From Streptomyces pilosus (lineage in GTDB: Bacteria; Actinomycetota; Actinomycetes; Streptomycetales; Streptomycetaceae): DNA of 64,000 nt. Position numbers and translations under genes: made by a program. Under the pieces are notes generated by a model. It saw nothing but the letters and a program-made list of their open reading frames with translations, had not been told where the DNA came from and searched no databases. The stretch lies in assembly GCF_014649835.1 (NCBI RefSeq), contig NZ_BMTU01000002.1:434001-498000 (forward strand). Reading direction: 5' to 3'. Each line of letters begins with the position of its first letter. The first letter of the stretch is position 1. Positions 30,545 through 39,852 of the stretch are shown here, one piece after another.

Positions 30545-33193
30545 ATGACCGGACAGACGACCCTGCGGCAGCAGGTGATCTCCGAGCTGCTGGACACGCT
30601 CCGCACCGACGGCGGTGTCCGCGTGGTGACCGGTGAACCCGGCTGCGGCCGCACGGCGTTCCTCCGGCACGCCGCACGCCTCTTCCGCGCCGGGCCGGTG
30701 TGGCACCTGCGGCCCGCGGACGGCTCCACCGCGGAGGCGCTGTCCGACGCCCTGTGCGCGGCGGCCCGCACGGCACCCCTCCTGGTCTGCGCGGACGACG
30801 CCCACCTGTGGGACGAGGCGGCCCGCGCGGCACTCGCCCGGGCGGCCGCCCGGGTCCACGCGGCGGGGATCCGCGCGGGGCTGCTCCTGACCGTGCCCGG
30901 GCACCGGCCCGTCGACCCGGAACTGGCGGCGCTGCCGGTGCTGCGGCTGGGCCCGCTCACGGCCGGGGACGCGGAGCGGCTGGCCGACGACGCGTCGCAC
31001 GGCGCCGTCCACCCCGCCGTGCGCGAGGAACTGGTGACGGCGGCGGAGGGCAACCCCGCGCTGCTGCTGGCGCTGGTCGACCGGCTGGCGCCCGCCCAGC
31101 TCGCCGGGCACCGGGCACTGCCCCGGCCGCTGGCCGACGGAGAGGTCCTGGCCGGGGTCGTCGGCGGGGCTCTGACCGGTGTGCCGCCCGATCGGAGGAG
31201 CCTGCTGCTGACCGCGGCGGCCGCCCTGTGGGCGACGGGGGAGCCGGACGCCGACGCGGACCTCGTCCTGCGGGCCGACGGGACCCGTGCGGCGGAGCCG
31301 TTGCCCGAGGTGCTGGTCCGGGCCGGTGACCGGCTCCGCTTCCGCAGCCCGCTGCTGGGGCGGGCGGTGTACGCCGGCGCGCCGGCCGAGCGGCGCCGTG
31401 CCGCGCACCGCGCGCTGACCGGCGCGCTGCCGGACCCCGAGGGCATCCTCGCGCTGCTGCACCGCTCGTGGACGGTCACCGGCCACGCCCCCGCCCTCTC
31501 CGACGCGCTGGCCCGCGCCGCCGCGGATCCGGCGCCGGAGCTGCCACCCGTCCTGCGCCACCGGGCGCTCACCAGGGCGGCCGCCCTCACCCCGGACGAC
31601 GCGGCGCGCGTCCACCGGTGCACCGCCGCCGCGGAGCAGGCCGCCCTCGCCGGCCACCCGTCCAAGGCCCTGCGCCTGCTCGACGCCGCCCGCCGCCGTC
31701 CGGCGCCCGCGGCGGCGCGCGGCGGCGCGGAGCTGCTGCGGGGCGCGGTGCTGCTGGCCGACGGCCCGGTGGACGACGCCCGTGAATCCTTCCTGCTCGC
31801 CGCGACGCTGCTGTCGGCCACCGACCCGGAGGCCGCCGCCACGGCGACCCTCGGCGCGGCCGACGCCGCCTGGTCCGCCGGCGACCCCACCGCCTGCCTG
31901 GAGGTCCTCACCCCCGCTCCCGCGCCACCGGCCCGCACGCCCCCGTCCGGCACGGACGGCACCGACGCCGCCGCGTCCCACGAGGCCGTGCTGCGCGACC
32001 ACCGGGACGGGATGCGGGCTGTGCTGCTGGGGGAGTTCGGCCGGGCCGCAGTGCCGTTGCGCCGGGTCGTCGAACGGGGGCTGTCCGGAGGTGACCCCGA
32101 GCGGCTGCTGCGCTCCGCCTCCGCCGCCCTCATGCTCGGGGACGTGACCACCGCCCGCCGCGCCGGCGCACGGGCCCTCGCGGCGGCCCGGACCCACGGT
32201 CGCGCCGCCCTCGAACCGAGGGCGCTGGAGTACCTCGCGTACGCCGAACTGCGGGCCGGGCGCCACCAGCTGGCCCGCACGCACGCCGAGGAGGGCCTGC
32301 GTACCGCCTCGCGGACCGGGCAGCGGAACACGGCCGCCCACCACCACGCCGCGCTCGCGCTCGCCGCGTCGATCGAGGGCGAGCGGGAGGTCGTCGCCGA
32401 GCACACGGCGGCCGCCCTGCGCACCGCTCGCCGGCACGGTCTCGCCCAGGCGGCGGCACTCGCCGAGTGGGCCGCCGCCCGCGCCGACCTGGGCGGCGGC
32501 CGTCCGCGGGAGGCCGCGGACCGGCTCGGTCCGCTGGTGCGGCCCGGTGCGCGGCGCGGCCACTTCGCGGTGTGGATGCTGGCCGTCCCCTGTTTCGTGG
32601 AGGCAGCCGCCCTCGCCGGGCGGCCCGAGCACGCACGCGCGGTCGTCGACGACTTCGCGCTGTGGGCCGCCTGCGGAGCCGACCCGCAGGCCCCCGCCCA
32701 GCTCCTGCGCTGCCGCGCGCTGCTGGCCGCCCCGGAGGCGGCAGACGCCCTGTACCGGCGCGCCCTGGAGCGCCACGAGGACACGGCCGGCGACTTCGAG
32801 CGGGCCCGCACCGCCCTCCTCTACGGCAAGTGGCTGCGGCGCAGACGTCGGCTGCGCGAGGCGCGGGCCCGCCTCGGTGAGGCCCTGATGGGCTTCGAAC
32901 GGTGCGGTGCGCACCCCTGGATGCGGCAGACCGCCGCCGAACTGCGCGCGGGCGGCGCGGCCCCGGCCGGCGGCGGGTCCGGGGCGCTGTCCCGGCTGAC
33001 GCCGCAGCAACTGCGCATCGCGCGGTGCGTCGCCGAGGGCGCCACCAACCGGGAGGTGGCGCTGAGCCTGTCCGTCAGCACCCGCACCGTCGACTACCAC
33101 CTGCGGAACGTCTTCGCGACGCTGGGCGTCCGTTCCCGGGTCGAGCTTGTCCGACTGGTCGAACACGGGGAAAAGACCGGTGCACAGCTCTAG
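30545..33193 (+). CDS. large LuxR-family (LAL-type) transcriptional regulator
   Basis: 882 residues in LAL layout: an N-terminal ATPase region with the Walker A-like GEPGCGRT (residues 30-37) and Walker B-like APLLVCADDAHLWD, a long helical TPR-like middle (GAADAAWSAGDPTACLEVL; EALEYLAYAELRAGRHQ-type repeats), and a C-terminal LuxR helix-turn-helix (LTPQQLRIARCVAEGATNRE; LSVSTRTVDYHLRNVFATLG). The Walker A lysine is Arg36, so ATP binding may be impaired. The ATG at 30545 is preferred, since the earlier GTG at 30527 lies inside a palindrome. LAL proteins often control antibiotic or carbon-use genes; the target here is unknown. Confidence 0.85.
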   Translation: MTGQTTLRQQVISELLDTLRTDGGVRVVTGEPGCGRTAFLRHAARLFRAGPVWHLRPADGSTAEALSDALCAAARTAPLLVCADDAHLWDEAARAALARAAARVHAAGIRAGLLLTVPGHRPVDPELAALPVLRLGPLTAGDAERLADDASHGAVHPAVREELVTAAEGNPALLLALVDRLAPAQLAGHRALPRPLADGEVLAGVVGGALTGVPPDRRSLLLTAAAALWATGEPDADADLVLRADGTRAAEPLPEVLVRAGDRLRFRSPLLGRAVYAGAPAERRRAAHRALTGALPDPEGILALLHRSWTVTGHAPALSDALARAAADPAPELPPVLRHRALTRAAALTPDDAARVHRCTAAAEQAALAGHPSKALRLLDAARRRPAPAAARGGAELLRGAVLLADGPVDDARESFLLAATLLSATDPEAAATATLGAADAAWSAGDPTACLEVLTPAPAPPARTPPSGTDGTDAAASHEAVLRDHRDGMRAVLLGEFGRAAVPLRRVVERGLSGGDPERLLRSASAALMLGDVTTARRAGARALAAARTHGRAALEPRALEYLAYAELRAGRHQLARTHAEEGLRTASRTGQRNTAAHHHAALALAASIEGEREVVAEHTAAALRTARRHGLAQAAALAEWAAARADLGGGRPREAADRLGPLVRPGARRGHFAVWMLAVPCFVEAAALAGRPEHARAVVDDFALWAACGADPQAPAQLLRCRALLAAPEAADALYRRALERHEDTAGDFERARTALLYGKWLRRRRRLREARARLGEALMGFERCGAHPWMRQTAAELRAGGAAPAGGGSGALSRLTPQQLRIARCVAEGATNREVALSLSVSTRTVDYHLRNVFATLGVRSRVELVRLVEHGEKTGAQL

Positions 33194-33335
33194 GGACCGA
33201 CCGGACGGTATGCCATCCTTCACGGCAGGACGAGTCCGGTGGCGGCCGGCCCATGGGCTCCCCGTCCGGCCGGGCGCCGGTGAGGGGACCGCCGCACGGG
33301 CACCGCCGGGAAGCCGACCCTGGGGGAGATGCGCG

Positions 33336-34598
33336 ATGCAACACGCCGTACGGCCACGTACTCTGCTCCGCCCCGGACCCACGCCCGCCGCTCCGCGTCC
33401 GCGGGCACCGCGCGTGCGGTCGCTGATCGACGCCGACGCGCTGCGCGTGCTGCACCGGGCGGCCCGTGTGCTGCTGGACGACCTGCCACAGGTCACCGAC
33501 CGGCTGATCGCCGTACTCCTGGAGCAGGAGCCCGCCTACCGCACCGCGGTGGAGGGCGACGCCCTCGCCACCTGGCAGGAGGTGCACCGCTCACTGCGCC
33601 ACAGCATCTCCTCGCTGCTCGATCCGCGGGGCGCCCGGGACGGGGCGCGCCGGTGCTCCTGGAAGATCGGTGCCACGCGCGCCGAACAGGGACTGCCGCT
33701 GGACGCGGTCCTGCACGCCTTCCGGCTGGGCGGCTCACTGGTGTGGCAGGGCCTCGTCGACGAGACGTCCCGGGCCGCGCCGGAGGACGTCCGGCTGCTG
33801 GTGCACGTGGCGTCCGACGTGTGGAACTTCGTCGACGAGCACTGCACGCTCGTCGCGGACGCCTACCGGCAGACCGAACGGCAGCTGGCATGGCGGAGGG
33901 AGAACAGGGTGCGTCTGCTGGCGGCGGCCCTGCTGGACGGCACGAGCAGGATCGCCGACCTGCCCGAGGCCGCTGTGGCGCTGGAACTGCCCGAGCACGG
34001 GCGCTACGTGGTCGTCGCGGCCGCCGGCGGCGGGCTCGCCGGTTGTCCGGGTGCCCAAGCGGCGCTCGCCCCGGGTGTGCGCGTGCACTGGCACACCGGT
34101 GCGGACGCCGATTACGGCATCGTTCTGGTCGAGGACGGTGAGGAGTCGATCGTGCAGGAGGAACAGGCACCCGGGACACGGGTGGGCGTCGGCAGCGCGG
34201 TCGAGGGCCTGGCCGCCGTGGGCGAGGCACGGCGACTGGCGGACACCGCGCTGACCCTGTGCCCGGAAGCGGGCGGAACCGTCCGGCTGACCGAGCACCT
34301 CCCGGCCGCACTGGTGGCGTCGAGCCCGGAACTCGGCGCCGCGCTCGCCGACCGGCTCCTCGGGCCGCTGGCCCACCTCGAACCCGCCGACGCGGAGGTC
34401 CTGCTGGACACCCTGGCCACCTGGCTGGCCTGCGACGGCTCCGCCCAGCGGGCGAGCCGCCGCCTGTACTGCCACCGCAACACCGTCCTCAACCGCCTGC
34501 GCCGCTACGAACAACTGACGGGCCGCTCCCTCTCCCGCCCCGCCGACCTCGTCGAGGTCAGCCTCGCCCTCACGGCCCGCACCCTCCTCAACCGCTGA
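33336..34598 (+). CDS. PucR/CdaR-type transcriptional regulator
   Basis: 420 residues. A polar N-terminus precedes a helical sensory region (VLHRAARVLLDDLPQVTDRL; AVLHAFRLGGSLVWQGLVDE), a central GGDEF-like domain (GVGSAVEGLAAVGEARRLAD, LTLCPEAGG) and a C-terminal PucR helix-turn-helix (LLDTLATWLACDGSAQRASR; LYCHRNTVLNRLRRYEQLTG). PucR-type activators commonly control purine, amino-acid or amide catabolism. It lies directly upstream of, and co-directional with, a Liv-type importer and may regulate it. The ATG at 33336 follows GGGGGAG; the frame is open further upstream without family sequence. Confidence 0.88.
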   Translation: MQHAVRPRTLLRPGPTPAAPRPRAPRVRSLIDADALRVLHRAARVLLDDLPQVTDRLIAVLLEQEPAYRTAVEGDALATWQEVHRSLRHSISSLLDPRGARDGARRCSWKIGATRAEQGLPLDAVLHAFRLGGSLVWQGLVDETSRAAPEDVRLLVHVASDVWNFVDEHCTLVADAYRQTERQLAWRRENRVRLLAAALLDGTSRIADLPEAAVALELPEHGRYVVVAAAGGGLAGCPGAQAALAPGVRVHWHTGADADYGIVLVEDGEESIVQEEQAPGTRVGVGSAVEGLAAVGEARRLADTALTLCPEAGGTVRLTEHLPAALVASSPELGAALADRLLGPLAHLEPADAEVLLDTLATWLACDGSAQRASRRLYCHRNTVLNRLRRYEQLTGRSLSRPADLVEVSLALTARTLLNR

Positions 34599-34897
34599 AC
34601 CCTCCCGAGGGGCGCGGGGAACCGCGCGCAGCGGGGTCCGGGAGCGCGGCCCCCAGGGAAGGGAAGGGGCGGCGGGGGCGGCACCCCCATCCCCACGCCT
34701 CCGATGTCACCCCGGCCCGAAGCCGTACCGGCCCCGCCCACCCGCCTGGGCACCCGCACAACCCCCGCCCACCCCCATTGGTACGCCGCAGCGAGCGCCC
34801 CTCGAACGCTGTACCGGCCGGTCGCGACCGTGCTGTCGTGGGCTCCCCTTCCCCCGAAGCCGTGCCGCCGCCCGCGGCGCGGTCCCGAGGAGCCGTG
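34599..34897. other. 299-bp intergenic region before the Liv operon, with a Streptomyces-type repeat
   Basis: The first part (about 34608-34640: GAGGGGCGCGGGGAACCGCG) matches a short GC-rich element I recall as scattered through Streptomyces intergenic regions. It is followed by a low-complexity G/C tract. The rest, up to the importer start, has no gene and should hold the operon promoter; CGCTGTACCGGCCGGTCGCG near 34807-34826 is a partly palindromic stretch there. Confidence 0.45.
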
Positions 34898-35680
34898 ATG
34901 CCCGAAGCACCACCGGACGGCCTGCCCGCGCTGCGCGTCGAGAACGTCGACGTGACGTACGGGCGTGCGCTGTCCGCTCTCCGTTCCGTGTCCCTGACCG
35001 TGCCACCCGGCGCCGTCGTGGCGCTGCTCGGCGCCAACGGGGCCGGCAAGACGACCCTGCTGCGCGCGGTGTCCGGCACGTTGCGCCTGCACCGCGGCGC
35101 GGTCACGGCCGGCCGTATCCGCTACGGCGAGACGGTGCTCGACGGCAAGGACCCCGTCGCCGCGGTACGCGCCGGAGTCGTCCAGGTCCCCGAGGGACGG
35201 CGGGTGTTCGCCGGACTCTCGGTCGACGAGAACCTCCGGAGCGGAGGTCTCGGCCTCGGCCGCCGCGGCCGCGCCCAGGTCCAGGAGGCCCGCGACCGCG
35301 TGTTCGCGCTGTTCCCCAGGCTCGCCGAACGCACCCACCAGGCGGCCGGCCTGCTCTCCGGCGGCGAGCAGCAGATGCTCGCCATCGGCCGCGCCCTGAT
35401 GGCCGCCCCCCGCCTGCTCCTCCTCGACGAGCCGTCCCTCGGGCTCGCCCCGCAGATGGTGCACCGGATCGCCGAGGTGATCCGCGAGATCAACGCCCAG
35501 GGCACCGCCGTGCTGCTCGTCGAGCAGAACGCCGGCATGGCGCTCTCCCTCGCCGACCACGCGCACGTCCTGGAGGTCGGCGAGACCCGGCTGTCCGGCC
35601 CCGCCGACGAACTCGCCCGCACCGACGCCGTACGCCGCCTCTACCTGGGCGAGTCGGCCGAGGACCAGGGGGCCGCGTGA
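34898..35680 (+). CDS. livF: Liv-type ABC importer ATP-binding protein (LivF-like)
   Basis: 260 residues. Walker A GANGAGKTTLLRAV, the LivF-type VVQVPEGRRVFAGLSVDENL, signature LLSGGEQQMLAIGRAL, Walker B LLLLDEPSLGLAP and H-loop-like LLVEQNAGMALSLADHAHVL are all intact. It powers uptake of branched-chain amino acids, amides, urea or related solutes together with the four genes that follow. The ATG follows GAGGAG. It is the first gene of a tightly overlapping operon; its stop overlaps the next start (GTGA). Confidence 0.92.
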   Translation: MPEAPPDGLPALRVENVDVTYGRALSALRSVSLTVPPGAVVALLGANGAGKTTLLRAVSGTLRLHRGAVTAGRIRYGETVLDGKDPVAAVRAGVVQVPEGRRVFAGLSVDENLRSGGLGLGRRGRAQVQEARDRVFALFPRLAERTHQAAGLLSGGEQQMLAIGRALMAAPRLLLLDEPSLGLAPQMVHRIAEVIREINAQGTAVLLVEQNAGMALSLADHAHVLEVGETRLSGPADELARTDAVRRLYLGESAEDQGAA

Positions 35681-36480
35681 ACGACCGCACCACCACCGCA
35701 CCGCCCGTGCTCGACGTACGGGACGTCACCGTGCGCTTCGCCGGACTCACCGCCCTCGACGGCGTCTCCTTCACCGTCACCCCCGGCTCCGTGCACGCGC
35801 TCATCGGCCCCAACGGCGCCGGCAAGTCCACCTGCTTCAACGTTCTGTCCGGCCTGTGCCGCCCGGCCGAGGGCACGGTGACCCTCGGGGAGACCGAACT
35901 GACCCGGCTCGCCCCGCACCGCATCGCCGCACTCGGGGTGGCTCGCACCTTCCAGAACATCGTCACCACCCACGGCACGGTCGCCGACAACCTCATGCTC
36001 GGCCGCCACGCCCTGACCCGCGCCGGCTTCGCCGCGAGCGCACTGCGCCTGCCGAACGCCCGCCGCGAACAGCGCGAGCACCGCGACCGGGCCCGTGAGA
36101 TCGCTGAACTCACCGGACTGGGAGCACTCTTCGACAGCCCGGTCGCGCTGCTCTCGTACGGCGACCGCAAGCGCGTCGAACTCGCGCGCGCCCTCTGCCT
36201 GGAGCCGCGCGTACTGCTCCTCGACGAACCCGTGGCCGGCATGAACGCCTCCGAACGCGCCCGCACCGCCCGGGTCGTGGGCGAACTGCGCGCCGAACTC
36301 GGCCTGTCCATCGTCCTCGTCGAACACGACATGGGCCTCGTCATGCGTCTCGCCGACGACGTGACCGTGCTCGACTTCGGCCGGCGCATCGCCCACGGCA
36401 CCCCCGACGAGGTCCGCCAGGACCCCGAGGTGCTGCGCGCCTACCTCGGCACCGACGCGACCGAGGAGGACGCGGCATGA
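35677..36480 (+). CDS. livG: Liv-type ABC importer ATP-binding protein (LivG-like)
   Basis: 267 residues with Walker A GPNGAGKSTCFNVLSGL, the LivG-type GVARTFQNIVTTHGTVADNL, signature LLSYGDRKRVELARAL (the LSYG variant usual in LivG), Walker B LLLDEPVAGMN and IVLVEHDMGLVMRLADDVTV. It pairs with LivF as the second ATPase. The GTG start overlaps the livF stop by four bases and the stop overlaps the livH ATG by four, so the operon is translationally coupled. Confidence 0.92.
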   Translation: MNDRTTTAPPVLDVRDVTVRFAGLTALDGVSFTVTPGSVHALIGPNGAGKSTCFNVLSGLCRPAEGTVTLGETELTRLAPHRIAALGVARTFQNIVTTHGTVADNLMLGRHALTRAGFAASALRLPNARREQREHRDRAREIAELTGLGALFDSPVALLSYGDRKRVELARALCLEPRVLLLDEPVAGMNASERARTARVVGELRAELGLSIVLVEHDMGLVMRLADDVTVLDFGRRIAHGTPDEVRQDPEVLRAYLGTDATEEDAA

Positions 36481-37373
36481 CGGTACTTCTCGACAACATC
36501 CTCGGCGGACTCGCACTCGGCGCGGTCTACGCGCTGGTCGCCCTCGGTTTCGTCGTCATCTTCAAGGCCTCCGGCGTCCTCAACTTCGCCCACGGTTCCC
36601 TGCTCCTGTTCGGCGGCTACCTCATCGCCGTCCTCCACGACGACCTGGGCTTCGCCGGGGCACTCGCCCTGGCGGTCCTGACCACGGCCGCCCTCGCGGG
36701 CGCGCTCGACCGCTTCCTGCTGCAACGCGGCGGTCAGGACGCCCACTCCGCGCACGTGCAGACCATCGTCACCATCGGCATCGACATCGTCCTGCTCACG
36801 GACCTCGCCCGGCGCATCGGCGGCGACCTGCTGACCCTCGGCGACCCGTGGGGCGACGCGGTGACCGAACTGGGGCCGCTCACCGTCGCCGACAGCCGGC
36901 TCGCCGCGATCGTGGTGTCGGCCGTGGTCATCGGCGCGGTGTTCGCGCTGTTCCGGTTCACCTCGTGGGGGCTGTCCCTGCGGGCCGCGGCCGAGGACCT
37001 GGAGGCCGCCGCGCTCATGGGCGTACGGCTCGGCCGGGTCCGCGCCGGAGCCTGGTGCCTGGCGGGCGCGCTCGCCGCCCTCGCGGCGGTGTTCCTCGCC
37101 GCGTTCCCCGCACCCGGTCTGGAGCGCACCACCGGCCAGATCGCCCTCAACGCCTTCCCCGCCGCGATCCTCGGCGGACTCGCCTCCCCGGCCGGCGCCC
37201 TCGCGGGCAGCCTGATCATCGGTCTCACCGAGGCCCTCGTCGTCGGCTACCAGTCCGAACTGCACGTCCTCGGCGAGGGATTCGGCGACGTCGCCCCGTA
37301 CGCGGTGATGCTGCTGGTGCTTCTCGTACGGCCCACCGGGCTGTTCGGAGCGAAGGGAGCGGCCCGTGTCTGA
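36477..37373 (+). CDS. livH: Liv-type ABC importer permease (LivH-like)
   Basis: 298 residues with about eight membrane helices. The LivH opening LLDNILGGLALGAVYALVAL, VFKASGVLNFAHGSLLLFGG-like second helix, SLRAAAEDLEAAALMGVRLG cytoplasmic coupling loop and the closing PYAVMLLVLLVRPTGLFG are all typical. It forms half of the membrane channel of the importer. The start overlaps livG and the stop overlaps livM by eight bases. Confidence 0.92.
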   Translation: MTVLLDNILGGLALGAVYALVALGFVVIFKASGVLNFAHGSLLLFGGYLIAVLHDDLGFAGALALAVLTTAALAGALDRFLLQRGGQDAHSAHVQTIVTIGIDIVLLTDLARRIGGDLLTLGDPWGDAVTELGPLTVADSRLAAIVVSAVVIGAVFALFRFTSWGLSLRAAAEDLEAAALMGVRLGRVRAGAWCLAGALAALAAVFLAAFPAPGLERTTGQIALNAFPAAILGGLASPAGALAGSLIIGLTEALVVGYQSELHVLGEGFGDVAPYAVMLLVLLVRPTGLFGAKGAARV

Positions 37374-38511
37374 CCGCCTCCTCCACACCCTGACCCGCCG
37401 GCGCGGCCGGCTGCTGCTGCTCGCCGCCGTCCTGTGCCTGCCGCCCTTCTACCTGGACGCCTTCTGGCTGCGGATCGGCCTGTTCTCCATGGCCGCCGCC
37501 ATCGGAGCCGTCGGGCTCGCCCTGCTCAGCGGCACCGCCGGCCAGCTCTCCCTCGGCCACGCCTTCTTCCTCGCCGTCGGCGCCTACGGCTACTCCTGGT
37601 TCGCGGGCGACCCCGGCCCCGGACTGCCCCCGGCGCTCGCCGTGCTCCTCGCGGTGCTGCTCGCCGGGGCGGCCGGGGGACTCTTCAGTCCCGTCGCCGC
37701 CCGGGTCAAGGGGATCTACCTCGGTATCGCGACGCTCGCCCTGGTGTTCCTGGGCCACCACGTCCTGCTGACCGCGGACTCCGTCACCGGCGGCTTCAAC
37801 GGCCGCTCCGTGCCCCCGCTCAGCCTCGGCGGGTTCACCTTCGCGGAGAGCGACCCCGAACTGACCGTCATCGGTGTGCCGTTCGGTGCGGAGGAACGGC
37901 TGTGGTACCTGGGACTCGCCCTGTTCGCCTTCACCTGGTTCACCGCACGCGGCCTGCTGCGTTCGCGCCCCGGCCGGGCGCTGGCCGCCCTGCGCGACAG
38001 CGAGACCGCTGCCGCCGTGATGGGCGTCGACGTCGCCCGCCACCGCTCCGCGGCGTTCGTGGTGTCGTCGATGTACGCCGGGCTCGCGGGCGTGCTCCTC
38101 GCGCTCGCCTTCCGCCGCGTCGTCCCGGACTACTTCTCCCTCGTCCTGTCCGTCGACTACCTCGCCATGATCGTCATCGGCGGACTCGGTTCCGTCGCCG
38201 GAGCCACCGCCGGCGCCGTCTTCGTCACGGCGCTGCCCCTGCTGATGACCCGCTACGCCGACCAGCTGCCGCTGGTCGCCGCCCCCGGCTCGACCGAGGG
38301 CGCCGTGGGCCCCACCGAGGCCGCCCGCTACCTCTACGGCGCGGCCATCGTCCTGGTCCTGCTGTACGCCCCCGACGGTCTGCACGGCCTGGCACGCCGG
38401 GCCGGCGACCGCGTACGGCGCCTCCGATCCCGTCCCCCCGCCGACCCGACCGACCGTCCTTCGTCCCCGCAGCCGACCGCAGCCGCACGACCCAAGGAGC
38501 ACACCCCGTGA
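37366..38511 (+). CDS. livM: Liv-type ABC importer permease (LivM-like)
   Basis: 381 residues with multiple membrane helices: LLSGTAGQLSLGHAFFLAVG (the LivM GQxSLGHA motif), KGIYLGIATLALVFLGHHV, ALRDSETAAAVMGVDVARHR (coupling loop) and LAMIVIGGLGSVAGATAG. A basic cytoplasmic tail follows. It is the second permease subunit. The GTG start overlaps livH and the stop shares bases with the binding-protein GTG. Confidence 0.92.
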   Translation: MSDRLLHTLTRRRGRLLLLAAVLCLPPFYLDAFWLRIGLFSMAAAIGAVGLALLSGTAGQLSLGHAFFLAVGAYGYSWFAGDPGPGLPPALAVLLAVLLAGAAGGLFSPVAARVKGIYLGIATLALVFLGHHVLLTADSVTGGFNGRSVPPLSLGGFTFAESDPELTVIGVPFGAEERLWYLGLALFAFTWFTARGLLRSRPGRALAALRDSETAAAVMGVDVARHRSAAFVVSSMYAGLAGVLLALAFRRVVPDYFSLVLSVDYLAMIVIGGLGSVAGATAGAVFVTALPLLMTRYADQLPLVAAPGSTEGAVGPTEAARYLYGAAIVLVLLYAPDGLHGLARRAGDRVRRLRSRPPADPTDRPSSPQPTAAARPKEHTP

Positions 38512-39794
38512 ACACCACGCACCACAGGCCCCGCAACGGGCGCCGCACCGCCGGCACCGTCCTCGCCGGCGCCCTCGTCCTGCTGCTCGCGGCCACCGGA
38601 TGCAGCTCCAAGGCGGAGGACGGCAAGGGCGGCGGCGAAGCCGCCGACGGCGTCCGCACCGGCCCGGGCATCGGCGCCGACACCATCAGACTGGGCGCCC
38701 TCACCGACCTGACCGGCCCCTACGCCACCCTCGGCAAGAGCATCGTGCAGGCCCAGCAGATGTGGGCCGACGAGGTCAACGCCGACGGCGGCATCTGCGA
38801 CCGCAAGATCGAGATCGTGGTCAAGGACCACGGCTACGACGTGCAGAAGGCCGTCACCGCCTACGCCGACATCGCCCCCGACGTGGTCGCCCTGCCCCAG
38901 GTCATCGGCTCCCCGGTGGTCGCCGCCCTGCTCGACGACATCCAGCAGGACAAGATGCTCACCTTCCCGCAGGCGTGGGCCGCCTCCCTGCTCGGCAAGG
39001 ACGCCATCCAGGTGCTCGGCACCACCTACGACGTCGACATGATCGCCGCCGTGGAGTTCCTCACCCGCACCAAGGGCCTGAAGAAGGGCGACACCATCGG
39101 TCACGTCTACTTCGAGGGCGACTACGGCGCCAACGCCCTGGAGGGCTCCACCTGGGCGGCCGGACAGGCCGGCCTGAAGGTGACCGGACAGAAGATCAAG
39201 GCGACGGACACCGACCTGTCCGCCCAGGTCTCGGCCCTGAGCAAGGAGGGCGTCAAGGCCGTCCTGATCAGCGCCGGGCCCGCCCAGACCGCCTCCCTGG
39301 TCGGCGTCGCCGCCTCCCGCGGGCTGAAGGTGCCCGTCGTCAGCAGCGCCCCCGGCTTCGCGCCCCAGCTGATGAAGACGCCGGCCGCGCCCGCCCTGGC
39401 CGCCATGCTCAGCATCGTGAGCGCCGCGCCGGCCGTCAGCTCCGAGCTGCCCGGCGTGCAGCGCATGGTGGCGTCGTACCAGAAGAAGTACCCGGACTCG
39501 CCGGTCGACTCCGGCGTGCTCTCCGGGTACAACGCCGCCCAGCTGATGGGCGCCGACCTGAAGAAGGCCTGCGAGTCGGGCGGCCTCGGCCGGGAGGACG
39601 TCGTCAAGGCGCACCGGTCACAGGCCAACGCCGACACCGGCCTCGGCACCCCGCAGAACTTCTCCGACGTCGACCGCCCCGCGAGCGTCAAGACCTACGT
39701 CCTCAAGCCCGACGCCAAGGCGGTCGGCGGCGTGGTGAACGCCGAGGACGCGCACGCGGCGCCGGGAGTGGAGGACTACCTGTCCGGGCGGTGA
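38508..39794 (+). CDS. Liv-type ABC importer substrate-binding lipoprotein
   Basis: 428 residues. The lipoprotein signal ends LLLAATGCSS, so Cys28-type lipidation is expected on the outer face of the membrane. The type I periplasmic-binding fold starts IRLGALTDLTGPYATLGKSI and includes NADGGICDRKIEIVVKDHGY, VIGSPVVAALLDDIQQDK, YFEGDYGANALEGSTWAAGQ and SGVLSGYNAAQLMGADLKKA. The ligand is uncertain: branched-chain amino acids, amides, urea and aromatic acids are all bound by such proteins. It is last in the operon, with AAGGAG before its GTG. Confidence 0.9.
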   Translation: MNTTHHRPRNGRRTAGTVLAGALVLLLAATGCSSKAEDGKGGGEAADGVRTGPGIGADTIRLGALTDLTGPYATLGKSIVQAQQMWADEVNADGGICDRKIEIVVKDHGYDVQKAVTAYADIAPDVVALPQVIGSPVVAALLDDIQQDKMLTFPQAWAASLLGKDAIQVLGTTYDVDMIAAVEFLTRTKGLKKGDTIGHVYFEGDYGANALEGSTWAAGQAGLKVTGQKIKATDTDLSAQVSALSKEGVKAVLISAGPAQTASLVGVAASRGLKVPVVSSAPGFAPQLMKTPAAPALAAMLSIVSAAPAVSSELPGVQRMVASYQKKYPDSPVDSGVLSGYNAAQLMGADLKKACESGGLGREDVVKAHRSQANADTGLGTPQNFSDVDRPASVKTYVLKPDAKAVGGVVNAEDAHAAPGVEDYLSGR

Positions 39795-39852
39795 CGGACG
39801 GCCGCTCCGGGCGGCCGGCCCCGGCGGACCCCAGGGGAGGGGACCGCCGGGG

